Part shown: positions 15,531-24,772 of the stretch, piece by piece
Numbering within the stretch: position 1 is the stretch's first letter
How the letters are laid out: each line of letters starts with the position of its first letter
NCBI GenBank assembly: GCA_018812705.1
Contig: JAHJCZ010000063.1
Location: 1-40,939 of the forward strand
Direction: 5' to 3'
Source of the DNA: Candidatus Omnitrophota bacterium
GTDB lineage: Bacteria; Omnitrophota; Gorgyraeia; Zapsychrales; Zapsychraceae
DNA length: 40,939 nt
Translations under genes and position numbers: made by a program
Notes under the pieces: generated by a model
Told to the model about the DNA's origin: nothing
The model's input: only the letters and a program-made list of their open reading frames with translations
The model's database searches: none

Positions 15531-15653
15531 ATTGTGTGGACAGCTAGGATCTTTAGAATATGCCTAGAGATATTAACAGCATTATTATGTTATAAAAAAA
15601 TAAGAATTGTGATATAACTCTAAGTATGAAATTAAGAAAGGGAGGCAAAAAAA

Positions 15654-17735
15654 ATGGATGAATTTAAAGCAATACCGGACTATTACGGCGAAAACGTTTT
15701 TAGTTTAAAAACTATGAGGAATTATTTATCTGACCAAGCATATAAGTCTTTAAGCGCAACTATTAGAGTAGGCGGAACATTGGAGCCAAAGATCGCAGAT
15801 GAAGTAGCAGATGCGATGAAGAATTGGGCACTTTCAAAAGGAGCAACTCACTTTACTCATTGGTTTCAGCCTTTGACAGGCTCAACAGCAGAAAAACATG
15901 ATGCTTTTATTACTCCTGATAATGAAGGTGGAGTGATCATAAAATTTTCAGGGAAGGAGCTTATTCAAGGTGAGCCTGACGCATCAAGTTTTCCTTCAGG
16001 TGGTTTAAGGCCGACTTTTGAGGCTCGTGGATATACTGGATGGGATCCAACATCGCCAGCTTTTATTAAAGAAGGACCGGAATCAGCTACTCTTTGTATT
16101 CCAACATATTTTATTGGATGGAAAGGTGAAGCCTTAGACAAGAAAACGCCTCTTTTACGTTCAATGAAAGCTCTTTCAAAACAAGTTTGTCGATTAGGCG
16201 AGATCTTTGGGATCAAATCAAAAGGAAAAACGGCATATGCAACTTTGGGTGGAGAGCAAGAATACTTTTTGATCGATAGAGAGTTTTATTATTCAAGAAT
16301 TGATCTTATGCAGACAGGAAGAACACTGTTCGGCAAAGAACCTGCAAAGCATCAGCAAATGGCAGATCATTATTTTGGAGCAATTAAAAGCCGTGTTATG
16401 GGTTTTATGGAAGATCTCGACAAAGAAATGTGGAGATTAGGTGTTCCTGCTAAGACAAGGCATAATGAGGTTTCGCCTGCTCAGTTTGAACTTGCGCCTG
16501 TTTTTGAACAGCTTAATTTAGCTGTTGACCACAATATGCTCCTTATGGAGGTTATGCAAAAAATTGCAGAAAGACATGATCTTGTATGTCTTCTTCATGA
16601 GAAACCTTTTGCAGGAGTTAATGGTTCGGGAAAACATAATAATTGGTCAATAGTAGGTCCTGACGATAAAAATTGGCTTTCACCAGGAGACAATCCGCAT
16701 GATAATGCTAAGTTCTTAGTGGTTCTTTGTTCGATCATTAAGGCAGTTGATACATATGCAGATCTATTGAGGGCTTCAATTGCATCAGCTGGCAATGATC
16801 ATAGGCTTGGTTCTCATGAAGCCCCACCAGCTATTGTTTCAATTTTCTTAGGCGAGCAGCTTACAGATATTATTGAACAAATTGAAAAAGGTGGAGCAAA
16901 GACTTCAAAAAAAGGCGGGGTCCTTCAGATAGGGGTTGATTCTCTTCCCGACTTACCTCGCGATGCAACTGATCGTAACAGAACATCACCATTTGCTTTT
17001 ACTGGCGCTAAATTTGAGTTTAGAGCAGTTGGCTCAAATGCTAATTTAGCAGGACCAAACATTGTTCTAAACACTATTGTTGCAGAAGCTTTAGATGAAA
17101 TTTGTGACAAGCTTGAAGGTGTTAGTAAAAAAGAACTAAATTCTGCAATTCAAAAACAATTGCAAAGTATCGTTACAAAACACAAGAGAATTCTCTTTAA
17201 TGGAGATAATTATACAGAAGAGTGGGTAAAAGAGGCAAAGAAAAGAGGTTTGCCAAATCTTAAGACGACCCCAGAAGCTTTAGAGGCGTTTAAGAACCCT
17301 GCTAATGAAAAAGTTTTAGCAAAATATGGCGTATTGTCTAAAACAGAGCTAGCTTCTAGGTATGAAGTATATAAGGAAATGTATGAATCAGTTATTGACT
17401 ATGAAGCAAAGCTATCTCTTGATATGGCAAAAACTATGATCGTTCCGGCTGTTTTTAGCTACCAAGAAGAATTGGCAGACAGTATTAAATCAGTTGAGGA
17501 GATCAATAAAACAAAATCAACTGGGTCAAGAAAACTCTTGAAAGAGATCACTGGTGAACTTGAAGGAGCATTAGTTAAGATTGACACGCTTGGTGCTGCA
17601 ATTAAGAAAGGCAAGGCCTTAAAAACTAAGGAAGCGATGACTGATCTTAGGGCGTCAATTGATGCTCTGGAAGGATTAGTTGCTGAGGATGTTTGGCCAT
17701 TAGCTTCTTATGCAGAAATGTTGTTTATGCTTTAA
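15654..17735 (+). CDS. glnN: Glutamine synthetase type III
   Basis: 693 residues, the size of GSIII (about 700) rather than GSI (about 470). It makes glutamine from glutamate, ammonium and ATP. GSIII features include the N-terminal 'YYGENVFS', 'THWFQPLTGSTAEKHD', 'SFPSGGLRPTFEARGYTGWDP' and the catalytic-core stretches 'FAGVNGSGKHNNWS' and 'NRTSPFAFTGAKFEFRAVGS'. The C-terminal helical extension is typical of GSIII. GGGAGG precedes the ATG. It lies directly after amtB-glnK but has its own promoter and two leader attenuators, so it is independently expressed and probably co-regulated with amtB. Confidence 0.95.
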   Translation: MDEFKAIPDYYGENVFSLKTMRNYLSDQAYKSLSATIRVGGTLEPKIADEVADAMKNWALSKGATHFTHWFQPLTGSTAEKHDAFITPDNEGGVIIKFSGKELIQGEPDASSFPSGGLRPTFEARGYTGWDPTSPAFIKEGPESATLCIPTYFIGWKGEALDKKTPLLRSMKALSKQVCRLGEIFGIKSKGKTAYATLGGEQEYFLIDREFYYSRIDLMQTGRTLFGKEPAKHQQMADHYFGAIKSRVMGFMEDLDKEMWRLGVPAKTRHNEVSPAQFELAPVFEQLNLAVDHNMLLMEVMQKIAERHDLVCLLHEKPFAGVNGSGKHNNWSIVGPDDKNWLSPGDNPHDNAKFLVVLCSIIKAVDTYADLLRASIASAGNDHRLGSHEAPPAIVSIFLGEQLTDIIEQIEKGGAKTSKKGGVLQIGVDSLPDLPRDATDRNRTSPFAFTGAKFEFRAVGSNANLAGPNIVLNTIVAEALDEICDKLEGVSKKELNSAIQKQLQSIVTKHKRILFNGDNYTEEWVKEAKKRGLPNLKTTPEALEAFKNPANEKVLAKYGVLSKTELASRYEVYKEMYESVIDYEAKLSLDMAKTMIVPAVFSYQEELADSIKSVEEINKTKSTGSRKLLKEITGELEGALVKIDTLGAAIKKGKALKTKEAMTDLRASIDALEGLVAEDVWPLASYAEMLFML

Positions 17736-17771
17736 TTGAGGCTAATCCGTAAAAAATAAGTGTTGGAAATG

Positions 17772-17820
17772 ATGGGGCATGTATTATTCCGAACGAATAA
17801 GGCAGGCCCCATTATTATTC
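17772..17820 (+). terminator. Hairpin terminator after glnN
   Basis: ATGGGGC (17772-17778) pairs with GCCCCAT (17806-17812), with an inner TTATTC/GAATAA stem. The following TTATTATTCTT is T-rich but interrupted, so termination may be weak. Confidence 0.6.
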
Positions 17821-17849
17821 TTGCTCCGAATAGGTTTTGCCTATATAAT
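17821..17849 (+). promoter_or_regulatory. Sigma70-type promoter of nadE
   Basis: TTGCTC, 17 bp, then a perfect TATAAT, 35 bp upstream of the nadE start. There is no attenuator between them. Confidence 0.65.
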
Positions 17850-17884
17850 CCTTAAAAAGAAATTTTGAAAGCTATATAAAAGAT

Positions 17885-19534
17885 ATGTTAAGAATTGCGA
17901 TTGCACAAATTAATCCTACAGTCGGTGATCTAAAAGGCAACCAGCAGTTGATCTTGGATTACATTCTTAGGGCAAAAGAAAAAAATGCTGATCTAGTTGT
18001 TTTTCCTGAACTAGCGATTTGTGGTTACCCGCCTGAAGACCTGCTTTATAAAAACCATTTTATACAAGACAATATAAAATCACTTAAAAAGATCGCCGCG
18101 CAAGTTCAAGGTATTTCTGGGATCATCGGCTTCGTTGATTGTATAGAGAGCGGTGTTTTACATAATGCTGCTGCTTTTATTAGTGAGGGCAAGATCAAGA
18201 GTGTTTATCATAAGCAGAAGCTTCCAAATTACGGGGTTTTCGATGAAAAAAGATATTTTAAGTCCTCTTGGCTTAAAGGCAAGCTTTGTGGAATGCTTAA
18301 AATAAAAGGTGTTTCTGCTGGTATTAGTATTTGTGAAGATATATGGGTTGAAGATGGCGTTTGCAATAGGCAAGCAAAGGCAGGAGCACAATTGTTAATA
18401 AACATTTCAAGCTCTCCGTACGACATAGGAAAGTTGAAAATCAGAGAAGCAATGCTTAAACAAAGAGCGCAGCAGGCAGCGGCACATGTTTGTTATGTTA
18501 ATGTTGTTGGTGGTCAGGATGAGCTGGTTTTTGATGGAAGGAGCATGATAGTTGGGCCTAAGGGCGAGATAGTGGCCAAAGGAAAACTTTTTGAAGAGGA
18601 CCTGGTATTGTGTGACTTGCCTTTAGGCACGAGAACAAAACAAGATGACAAAAAAGCCCAGATCAAGAATTTATTGCCAAAGAAAATGACAAAAATTGAG
18701 ATAGTGTATAAAGCGCTTGTTCTTGGCACGCAAGATTACATAAAGAAAAATGGTTTTAAAAAAGTTGTTATTGGCTTGAGCGGTGGCATAGACTCTGCCC
18801 TTGTTACGGCAATTGCTGTAAAAGCAATTGGCAAAGAAAATGTTATCTGTGTTACTATGCCGTCGAGATATACTTCAACGGGGACAAGGTCTGATGCAGA
18901 AAGATTGGCAAAGAATCTGGAAGTTGAGCTTATTACAATTCCCATAGAAGATATTTTTACTTCTTATGTAAAAACGTTGTCTAATGAATTCAAGGGAACA
19001 CAAGTTGATGTCACAGAAGAAAATATTCAAGCGAGGATAAGAGGCAATCTTTTAATGGCCCTCTCTAATAAGTTCGGATGGCTTGTTTTGACGACAGGAA
19101 ATAAAAGTGAAGTAGCTGTTGGCTATTGTACTCTTTATGGAGACATGTCAGGAGGCTTTGCTGTTATTAAAGACGTTCCAAAGACAATGGTTTATCAATT
19201 ATCGGAATATATTAATAAGATTGATAAGCAAGTTATTCCAATAACTATTATCAGAAGAGCTCCTTCCGCAGAGCTAAGGTCAAATCAAAAAGACCAGGAT
19301 TCCTTGCCTCCGTACGATGTTCTTGATCCTATTCTTGAGCAATATGTTGAAAAACATGAGTCAGTAGAAACAATGTCAAAAAAAAACAAAAAGGATATTG
19401 TTCAAAAGATAATTGATCTAGTTGACCACAGTGAGTATAAACGCAGGCAGGCACCCCCAGGCATTAAGATCACCTCTAGGGCATTTGGAAAGGACTGGAG
19501 ACTTCCTATCACTAATAAGTACCGGGAGTTTTGA
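17885..19534 (+). CDS. nadE: Glutamine-dependent NAD+ synthetase
   Basis: 549 residues in two parts. The N-terminal nitrilase-like glutaminase has the Glu-Lys-Cys set in 'FPELAICGYPPEDLL', 'YHKQKLPNYGVFDE' and 'GISICEDIW'. The C-terminal NAD synthetase (from about 260) has the pyrophosphatase loop 'GLSGGIDSAL' and 'TTGNKSEVAVGYCTLYGDMSGG'. It amidates deamido-NAD using glutamine nitrogen, so it belongs to the glutamine-spending side of this block. It has its own promoter without a hexaloop leader, so it is probably outside the proposed antitermination regulon. Confidence 0.95.
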   Translation: MLRIAIAQINPTVGDLKGNQQLILDYILRAKEKNADLVVFPELAICGYPPEDLLYKNHFIQDNIKSLKKIAAQVQGISGIIGFVDCIESGVLHNAAAFISEGKIKSVYHKQKLPNYGVFDEKRYFKSSWLKGKLCGMLKIKGVSAGISICEDIWVEDGVCNRQAKAGAQLLINISSSPYDIGKLKIREAMLKQRAQQAAAHVCYVNVVGGQDELVFDGRSMIVGPKGEIVAKGKLFEEDLVLCDLPLGTRTKQDDKKAQIKNLLPKKMTKIEIVYKALVLGTQDYIKKNGFKKVVIGLSGGIDSALVTAIAVKAIGKENVICVTMPSRYTSTGTRSDAERLAKNLEVELITIPIEDIFTSYVKTLSNEFKGTQVDVTEENIQARIRGNLLMALSNKFGWLVLTTGNKSEVAVGYCTLYGDMSGGFAVIKDVPKTMVYQLSEYINKIDKQVIPITIIRRAPSAELRSNQKDQDSLPPYDVLDPILEQYVEKHESVETMSKKNKKDIVQKIIDLVDHSEYKRRQAPPGIKITSRAFGKDWRLPITNKYREF

Positions 19535-19562
19535 TCCTGTCTTAATCTACACCAAATAATAT

Positions 19563-19591
19563 TTGACAATAAAAGCTGCTAAGAGTATATT
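19563..19591 (+). promoter_or_regulatory. Sigma70-type promoter of the orf159-gdhA leader
   Basis: TTGACA, exactly 17 bp, then TATATT. The expected start is near 19598, at the foot of the first hexaloop hairpin. Confidence 0.78.
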
Positions 19592-19598
19592 GATTTTA

Positions 19599-19695
19599 TT
19601 CAAAGCAATGGCGTTTTGAGTAGATCTCGAGGTTGAGATTCTTGTAGGAGCTATGTCCTTAAAGAACCAGGAGGTTTTTTTAGGGCATTTTTTTT
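19599..19695 (+). promoter_or_regulatory. Attenuator F: hexaloop hairpins plus terminator before orf159-gdhA
   Basis: P1 is TTCAAAGC-AATGGC-GTTTTGAG (19599-19620), an 8 bp stem with two G-U pairs and a six-base loop with A first and G fourth. A second small hairpin, ATCTC-GAGGTT-GAGAT (19624-19639), has G first and G fourth. A third, AGGA-GCTATG-TCCT (19646-19659), overlaps the terminator but lacks both loop signature bases. The layout matches the other leaders, but the terminator-overlapping loop is divergent, so I am less sure of ANTAR binding here. Confidence 0.6.
19653..19695 (+). terminator. Intrinsic terminator F in the orf159-gdhA leader
   Basis: ATGTCCTTAAAGAACC (19653-19668) pairs with GGTTTTTTTAGGGCAT (19673-19688), 16 positions with one T-T mismatch. 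The loop is AGGA and a run of seven T follows. Confidence 0.85.
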
Positions 19696-19723
19696 GTTTA
19701 CAGCTACTAACAAAAGGAGAACT

Positions 19724-20203
19724 ATGGAAAGATTTAGAAAAGATGGAAGATTAGTGATTCCTTTAATGAACAGAAAAAAGCCTGAATCCCCGAAGGATGA
19801 GGATAAGGTTAGATATGTCGTCAATGAAGCCTATTGTCCAAAGGGCTGCAACATAATTGACAATGAACATAAAATAAACAATGCTCCTGGTTTGCGCATT
19901 AGATTTAAGAGACCTGGAATAGATGGGGAATTTGTTCTTTCTGCAATAGAGGGAGATTTTGATAAAATTATTTTGTCAGGAGAATTGGAGGACGGAGTAA
20001 AGGATGATCTTTACTGCCCGCACTGTGGTGTAGCATTTAAAATATTAGTTAATTGCTGCTGTAAGCCAGATGCAGACATGATAGTAATAGGGCTGACACC
20101 TGAATTGGATTTTAATAATGCAATAACTTTTTGTAATGTTACTGGTTGTGCAAATGGGACATTTGTTAAATCAGGAGATGTTATTAGGCATAGCAGGTTA
20201 TAA
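19724..20203 (+). CDS. Small cysteine-rich protein of unknown function
   Basis: 159 residues from the ATG at 19724, which has AAAGGAG seven bases ahead. The ORF-track start at 19694 is a TTG inside the terminator T-run and is rejected. Nine cysteines occur: C38 and C42 ('CPKGC'), C98 and C101 ('CPHCG'), C111-113 ('NCCCKP'), C137 and C142 ('CNVTGC'). The first two pairs look like zinc-ribbon knuckles; the others could bind metal. There is no signal peptide or membrane segment. I recognise no family. It sits 87 bp before gdhA with no terminator between, so both probably lie on one transcript behind attenuator F. Confidence 0.75.
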   Translation: MERFRKDGRLVIPLMNRKKPESPKDEDKVRYVVNEAYCPKGCNIIDNEHKINNAPGLRIRFKRPGIDGEFVLSAIEGDFDKIILSGELEDGVKDDLYCPHCGVAFKILVNCCCKPDADMIVIGLTPELDFNNAITFCNVTGCANGTFVKSGDVIRHSRL

Positions 20204-20254
20204 AATTCGTTATATATTTTGTATTATGCCGAGGAGTAAAACCAGTTTTATTGA

Positions 20255-21631
<1,377 letters not shown>

Positions 21632-21687
21632 TATCTCGGCTTATTCAGGATACAATTATTAGCTTCTCTTGAGAGGTCAAAATCAAT

Positions 21688-21727
21688 AGCCCCGCTAGAT
21701 TTATTTTTTTTAGCGGGGCTGTTTTTT
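21688..21727 (+). terminator. Intrinsic terminator after gdhA
   Basis: AGCCCCGCTA (21688-21697) pairs perfectly with TAGCGGGGCT (21711-21720), followed by GTTTTTT. It closes the orf159-gdhA unit. Confidence 0.92.
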
Positions 21728-21881
21728 GATATGTTTTTTACAACAAAGAATAGGTTATTTATTTTAAGAAGGCATTTGTTTTTATATAAAAAACTTCTTT
21801 TTGATTAACTGGATTTGTGTGGTTAAATATAGTGTTGTTAAAATCTTTGGGTAGGGCTTCTGAAATAAAAAGAGAACATAT

Positions 21882-23386
21882 ATGAGCAAAGTTACACTTA
21901 TCAGGCCACCGGCTTTTAATAAAAAAAATGAAATGGCATTATTTGCCACTCCTCCAATTGGGTTGGCATATCTTGCAGCAATAATAAAAAAGTATGGTCA
22001 TGATTGTTCAGTTATCGATGCGATCGGAGAAGCATTGGAGCAAAGAACTCTATCGGATGATGGTTTGTTTTGTTCGTGTGGATTGACCAATGATCAAATA
22101 GTTGAGCGTATTTCAAAAGATGCTGATTTGATAGGGGTGTCTTGCGGCTATACAAAAGAATGGCCAAATTATAAGGTCCTGTTAGAAAAGATCAAAGAAA
22201 GGTTTCCTGATGTTTCGGTTGTTTGTGGAGGGGAGCATATAACTGCTGAACCTGAATTTTCTATGCAGGAATGCATGTCGATCGATTTTTGTGTTCTTGG
22301 AGAAGGTGAGCAGGTTTTTGTTGATCTTATAAGAGGGATAGAAGAAAAGAATCCTTATGAAAAGATCAACGGCATAGCTTTAGACAAAATGGGCAAATAG
22401 TTGTCAATGCTAGGGCTAACAGGATCAAGGATATTGATGAGCTCCCACATCCTCTTTGGGACGCTATCCCAATAAATAATTATTTAGATAATGAAAAATG
22501 TTTTGGTGTTGCCAGGGGTCGGACAATGCCTATGTTAGCGACCAGAGGATGTCCCTTTAAATGCTCGTTCTGTTCTTCTTCCAATATGTGGCAGCAAAAA
22601 TGGATACCAAGGGACCCTAAGTTGATCGTTGAGGAAATAAGGAAGTATATTAAACTTTATAATGTCACTAATATCGATTTTTATGACATGACAACTATCA
22701 TTAATAAAGAGTGGATAATAAAGTTTTCGAAATTGATAATAGAGAACAATTTTAATATTACTTGGCAGTTACCATCAGGCACTCGCGCAGAAGCCATTAC
22801 TAAAGAAGTGTGCGATTATATGTACGAAGCAGGATGCCGCAATCTTGCATTTTCTCCAGAAAGTGCATCAGAAAGGATCTTAAAGCAAATTGAAAAGAAA
22901 ATTGAAATTAAGTCTTTTACTCTTGCGATAAAAGAGGCTTTAAGTTCAAAAATGAATGTAAAGGTAAATTTGATATTCGGCTTTCCTGACGAAAGGCATA
23001 GAGATATACTTGTTAATCTAAAGTACATAATATATTTAAGTTTTATTGGAGTTCATGATCTGTCTATTTGGTCATTTGCGCCCTATCCAGGATCAAAGAT
23101 CTATTCTGAACTAAGACAGCGTGGAAGAATTAAGGATTTTAACAAAGATTATCTAAACTCCCTTATTTACGCCGATATTTTTCAGGAAGTTTCATGGAAT
23201 GATCACATGTCAGTAAAATGGATCAATTTTTATCGTTTAATAGGCCACATGTTTTTCTATATTTTTAGCTGTATTTTTCATCCTATCAGGGCTCTAAAAG
23301 TGATCCATAATTTATTCACAGGCAAACATGAGTCTAGAACAGAAAAATTCATAGCTGAATTTTTTAAAAAGAAGCCGGAAGAATAG
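21882..23386 (+). pseudogene. Class B radical SAM protein, split by a one-base frameshift
   Basis: The ORF track shows two pieces, 21882-22400 and 22526-23386. The first is a B12-binding domain ('TPPIGLAYLAAIIKKYGHDCSVIDA', 'VVCGGEHITAEPE'). The second starts at the radical SAM motif 'CPFKCSFC'. Between them, the +1 frame after 22391 reads GQIVVNARANRIKDIDELPH and runs without a stop into the second piece. Restoring one A in the AAA at 22395-22397 gives '..MGKIVVNARAN..', so one A seems to have been lost. The repaired gene would encode about 500 residues. This is either a recent inactivating mutation or an assembly error. An IS element lies just downstream. Substrate unknown. Confidence 0.8.
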
Positions 23387-23392
23387 CTGCTA

Positions 23393-23408
23393 TTTTTTTA
23401 TTCACACC
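23393..23408 (+). repeat. Left copy of the 16 bp direct repeat flanking the IS
   Basis: TTTTTTTATTCACACC occurs here and again at 24627-24642, immediately outside the IS30-family element. It is the likely target-site duplication. It directly follows AATAG-CTG-CTATT, so the target looks like the T-run of a small terminator. Confidence 0.75.
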
Positions 23409-24626
23409 GAAAATTGTAATTATAAGTGCGACAAGAAATAAATAAGAAAGCTTCATAGATCAAAAAGAACTGTTATTTTGTAAGTGGAAAAACAAACAAA
23501 AACAGGAGACCTATGAAGCCAAAGGATTGTAACACTAAGAAGAAGAAATATGTACATTTAAGTGAAAGAGATCGGTATAAGATTGAAGGGTTGTTGGAGG
23601 GCAAGAAGAATATTGAAGAGATTGCGAAGATATTACGTCGAGATCGATCAACGATATATCGGGAGATTAAGCGAGGGACAGTTAGGCGTAGACAATATGA
23701 TTATAGTGAGAAATATCAATACCGGGCTAATACAGGGCAGGCAGATTATGATAAGCAAGGGCAGAATAAAGAGCGCGGGTTGAAGATAGGCAAAGATAAA
23801 GGTCTGGAAGCGTATATTCGGATTAAACTGATCAAAGAGCGTTTTTCACCGGATGCAATCATTGGGCAAATCAAAGCTGAAGGGTTAAGGTTTGAGGGGA
23901 TCATAACAACGAAGACTCTATATAATTACATTGATGCGGGATTTTTTTCTGGGATAAGCAATGAGAATTTGTGGCAGAAAAGGAATAAGAAAAAGCGTGG
24001 ATACAAGACGGTGTCGCGGGTAAACACGAAGAATAGGGATTGTCGGAGCATCGAAGATCGGCCCAAGAAAGTAGATAATCGAGTTGAGTATGGTCATTGG
24101 GAGGGCGACACGGTTAAAGGGCCAATGGGAACGAAAACAGGCTTATTTACGTTGACGGAAAGAAAGACCCGGGAAGAAATCATCATTAAGATCTGCGATG
24201 GCACACAGGCGGCTATAAGAGAGTCGATCGACGGTCTAGAGATTAGATACGGAGCTAGATATAAGGCTAAGTTCAAATCGATCACGTTTGATAATGGTGT
24301 TGAATTCTTAGGGTGGAAAACTTTAGAAATAAGCATATTAAATCCTGAAGAACGCAGGACCATGATATACTTTGCTTATTCGTATAGTTCATGGGAGCGC
24401 GGGACAAATGAGAACCAGAACCGAATGATCAGGCGTTTTATTCCTAAGGGTGTAAATATAGCAGAATTCAGTGACGAAGATATCCAGGAAATAGAGGATT
24501 GGATGAATAATTACCCCAGAAAAATACTGGGTTATAAGACGGCCAATCAAATGGCTAAAAAATACTTACAAAGCGACAGTTTCGGGAAAAGATCTAAGCG
24601 TGTCGCACTATGAGTTACAATTCACG
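23408..24626 (+). mobile_element. Complete IS30-family insertion sequence (about 1.2 kb)
   Basis: Imperfect terminal inverted repeats flank one transposase gene. The left end CGAAAATTGTAATTATAAGTGCGACA and the reverse complement of the right end CGTGAATTGTAACTCATAGTGCGACA match at 20 of 26 positions. A 15-16 bp direct repeat lies outside both ends; the last C of the left copy may belong to either. The element separates the frameshifted radical SAM gene from gltB. Both ends and the transposase look intact, so it may still be active. Confidence 0.88.
23513..24613 (+). CDS. IS30-family transposase
   Basis: 366 residues. The N-terminal helix-turn-helix 'IEEIAKILRRDRSTIYREIKRG' is the IS30 DNA-binding signature. 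The DDE catalytic residues appear in 'EYGHWEGDTVKGP', 'SITFDNGVEFLGW' and 'WERGTNENQNRMIRRFIPKG'. No frameshift or stop is seen. AACAGGAG precedes the ATG. Confidence 0.95.
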   Translation: MKPKDCNTKKKKYVHLSERDRYKIEGLLEGKKNIEEIAKILRRDRSTIYREIKRGTVRRRQYDYSEKYQYRANTGQADYDKQGQNKERGLKIGKDKGLEAYIRIKLIKERFSPDAIIGQIKAEGLRFEGIITTKTLYNYIDAGFFSGISNENLWQKRNKKKRGYKTVSRVNTKNRDCRSIEDRPKKVDNRVEYGHWEGDTVKGPMGTKTGLFTLTERKTREEIIIKICDGTQAAIRESIDGLEIRYGARYKAKFKSITFDNGVEFLGWKTLEISILNPEERRTMIYFAYSYSSWERGTNENQNRMIRRFIPKGVNIAEFSDEDIQEIEDWMNNYPRKILGYKTANQMAKKYLQSDSFGKRSKRVAL

Positions 24627-24642
24627 TTTTTTTATTCACACC
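24627..24642 (+). repeat. Right copy of the 16 bp direct repeat flanking the IS
   Basis: TTTTTTTATTCACACC is identical to 23393-23408. The pair marks the outer limits of the insertion. Confidence 0.75.
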
Positions 24643-24704
24643 TGTTTTTTATTTGCTTTTTTGCAATAAATGAGTAAAATAATAGCCTTCAAAAGGCGAG
24701 CAGG

Positions 24705-24732
24705 TTGTTTTAGTCTATAATATTAATATAAT
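24705..24732 (+). promoter_or_regulatory. Putative promoter of gltBD
   Basis: TTGTTT, 16 bp, then TATAAT, 41 bp before the preferred gltB start at 24773. A second TATAAT at 24716 is also possible. The IS ends about 80 bp upstream, so elements further upstream have been displaced. Confidence 0.5.
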
Positions 24733-24772
24733 GCTTTATATATTTAATGTGCTATTGAAAGAACATAAGAAT

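Larger units (their letters stand above)
15316..15653 (+). promoter_or_regulatory. glnN leader region: promoter and two attenuators
   Basis: This 338 bp gap has no gene. It contains a promoter (15329-15356), attenuator D (15371-15423), attenuator E with twin hexaloops (15425-15530), about 100 bp of AT-rich sequence and the GGGAGG ribosome-binding site of glnN. Confidence 0.8.

Noticed and set aside
13224-15653. Sigma54 (NtrC-type) promoters before amtB and glnN
   Set aside because: These are expected for such genes, but I found no convincing GG-N10-GC element; near-consensus sigma70 boxes are present instead.
19694-19723. TTG start of the ORF-track entry 19694-20203
   Set aside because: The TTG lies inside the T-run of terminator F, while the ATG at 19724 has a strong ribosome-binding site.
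24685-24697. GCCTTCAAAAGGC hairpin upstream of gltB as a seventh ANTAR element
   Set aside because: Its loop has three bases, and it appears to lie upstream of the likely transcription start, so it does not fit the hexaloop pattern.
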